DNA from: Pelomyxa schiedti
Taxonomy: Eukaryota; Evosea; Pelobiontida; Pelomyxidae
DNA length: 26,468 bases
Reading direction: 5' to 3'
Assembly (NCBI GenBank): GCA_020536535.1
Contig: JAHLWZ010000266.1
Span: 784-27,251 of the forward strand
Each line of letters starts with the position of its first letter. Position 1 is the stretch's first letter. The position numbers and the translations under genes were made by a program. The notes below the pieces were generated by a model that saw only the letters and a program-made list of their open reading frames with translations, made no database searches and was not told the DNA's origin. Shown piece by piece: positions 25,870-26,468 of the stretch.

Positions 25870-26468
25870 CCCAAAACCGTGCTGGCCCCTCTGTTGTTGT
25901 ACAAATACTCTTGCAATTAATTTCTACTCTATACAAATACGCCTTGGGTAGAAATACCAACTCACTAAAAGCGTGGTCGTTGTCCTATTGGCCTGACGGA
26001 TCAAGTTAAGCAGCAGAGAGAGCTGGTGAGGGGAGAGTAAACAAACATTCGACGAAAACTTCTGTTTCACCGAAGGGAACCCTTTTTGGGAGGGTGGGCA
26101 TCTGGCCGGGCAAGTTGTGTTTAGAAAAAGAAAAGAAGAAAAGAAGAAAGATTGGCCAATAGATCGGTTCTATTTATTGTGGTGCTGTGGCAGTGTTGCC
26201 ACAATCGCATCTGCGGTGCAGTTCCCTTTGGTGCCGGCAAGTGCTACTGTGATTCCGGCATATGCCGGCATCCGCCAGGTCCTGGTGCGACAGTATTACT
26301 AGCAGGGGGGCATAGATACAGGAGGGTGGGTGCCGGTTCAGGGAAGCCAATGCAGCGCTGCTGGCAGCTGGTTGGGGGTAGCTGCATGCAGGCACAAGCA
26401 AAGAAGAAGCTTCTTGCCGTACTCAGCCAGTTGTTCCTGTATGTAGGTGAGCAGAAAGGTAGTAGGCC
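25870..26468. other. Intergenic DNA after the BET-like gene, no gene seen
   Basis: Roughly 600 bp with no open frame that looks coding on either strand. It should contain the 3' untranslated region of the BET-like gene, though I see no canonical AATAAA. It holds a purine-rich run at about 26125-26150 and a 14-bp perfect palindrome, CCGGCATATGCCGG, at 26255-26268. Confidence 0.5.

Noticed and set aside
26174-26401. Minus-strand open frame near the right edge
   Set aside because: Cys/Ser/His/Arg composition shows no domain or splice context and it overlaps a palindrome-containing noncoding stretch; not supported as a gene.

Overview
The window looks like nuclear DNA of a unicellular eukaryote with a very compact genome. 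Genes sit 60-300 bp apart on both strands. They are broken by GT-AG introns that are mostly 32-100 nt, often with GTATGT/GTAAGT donors and CTAA-type branch sequences. The gene set (actin-like domain, LIM, gelsolin repeats, villin headpiece, BTB/KCTD, bromodomain, VIT/vWA, GBP-like GTPase, PARG-like domain) fits an amoeboid protist such as an amoebozoan. That placement is a guess from gene content, not a phylogeny.

Layout. 1-2050 (-): exons of a vWA domain (cut by the window edge), a microbial-type PARG-like domain, and a GBP/atlastin-type GTPase. They may be one gene or two to three, and the reading frame is not clean. 2345-8558 (+): the standout gene, with about 35 exons, predicted VIT - vWA - complete actin-like domain - linker - TPR-like helices - DUF2135-like C-terminus. 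8677-10756 (+): an 8-exon protein with a SUMO-interaction-like motif, a Pro/Thr-rich region and coiled coil. 10823-17575 (-): a large LIM - coiled linker - gelsolin repeats - villin headpiece protein with a possible N-myristoylation start. 17796-19399 (-): a two-exon KCTD-like BTB protein. 19400-20671: unclear DNA with short open exon-like pieces and a 35-bp near-repeat. 20672-21955 (+): an intronless protein I do not recognise. 22247-25869 (+): a three-exon BET-like chromatin protein with AT-hooks, one bromodomain and a NET-like C-terminus. 25870-26468: no gene seen.

Two neighbouring loci concern actin: one carries an actin-like domain inside a VIT/vWA scaffold, the other encodes an actin-binding LIM-gelsolin-headpiece protein. 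They converge on, but are separated by, the SUMO-motif gene. I see no sequence evidence of shared regulation. The most novel item is the actin insertion in the VIT/vWA/DUF2135 protein. Its actin exons are bounded by phase-0 introns and its reading frame continues on both sides.

All exon borders were worked out by hand from splice motifs, reading phase and family resemblance recalled from memory. No search or alignment was run.
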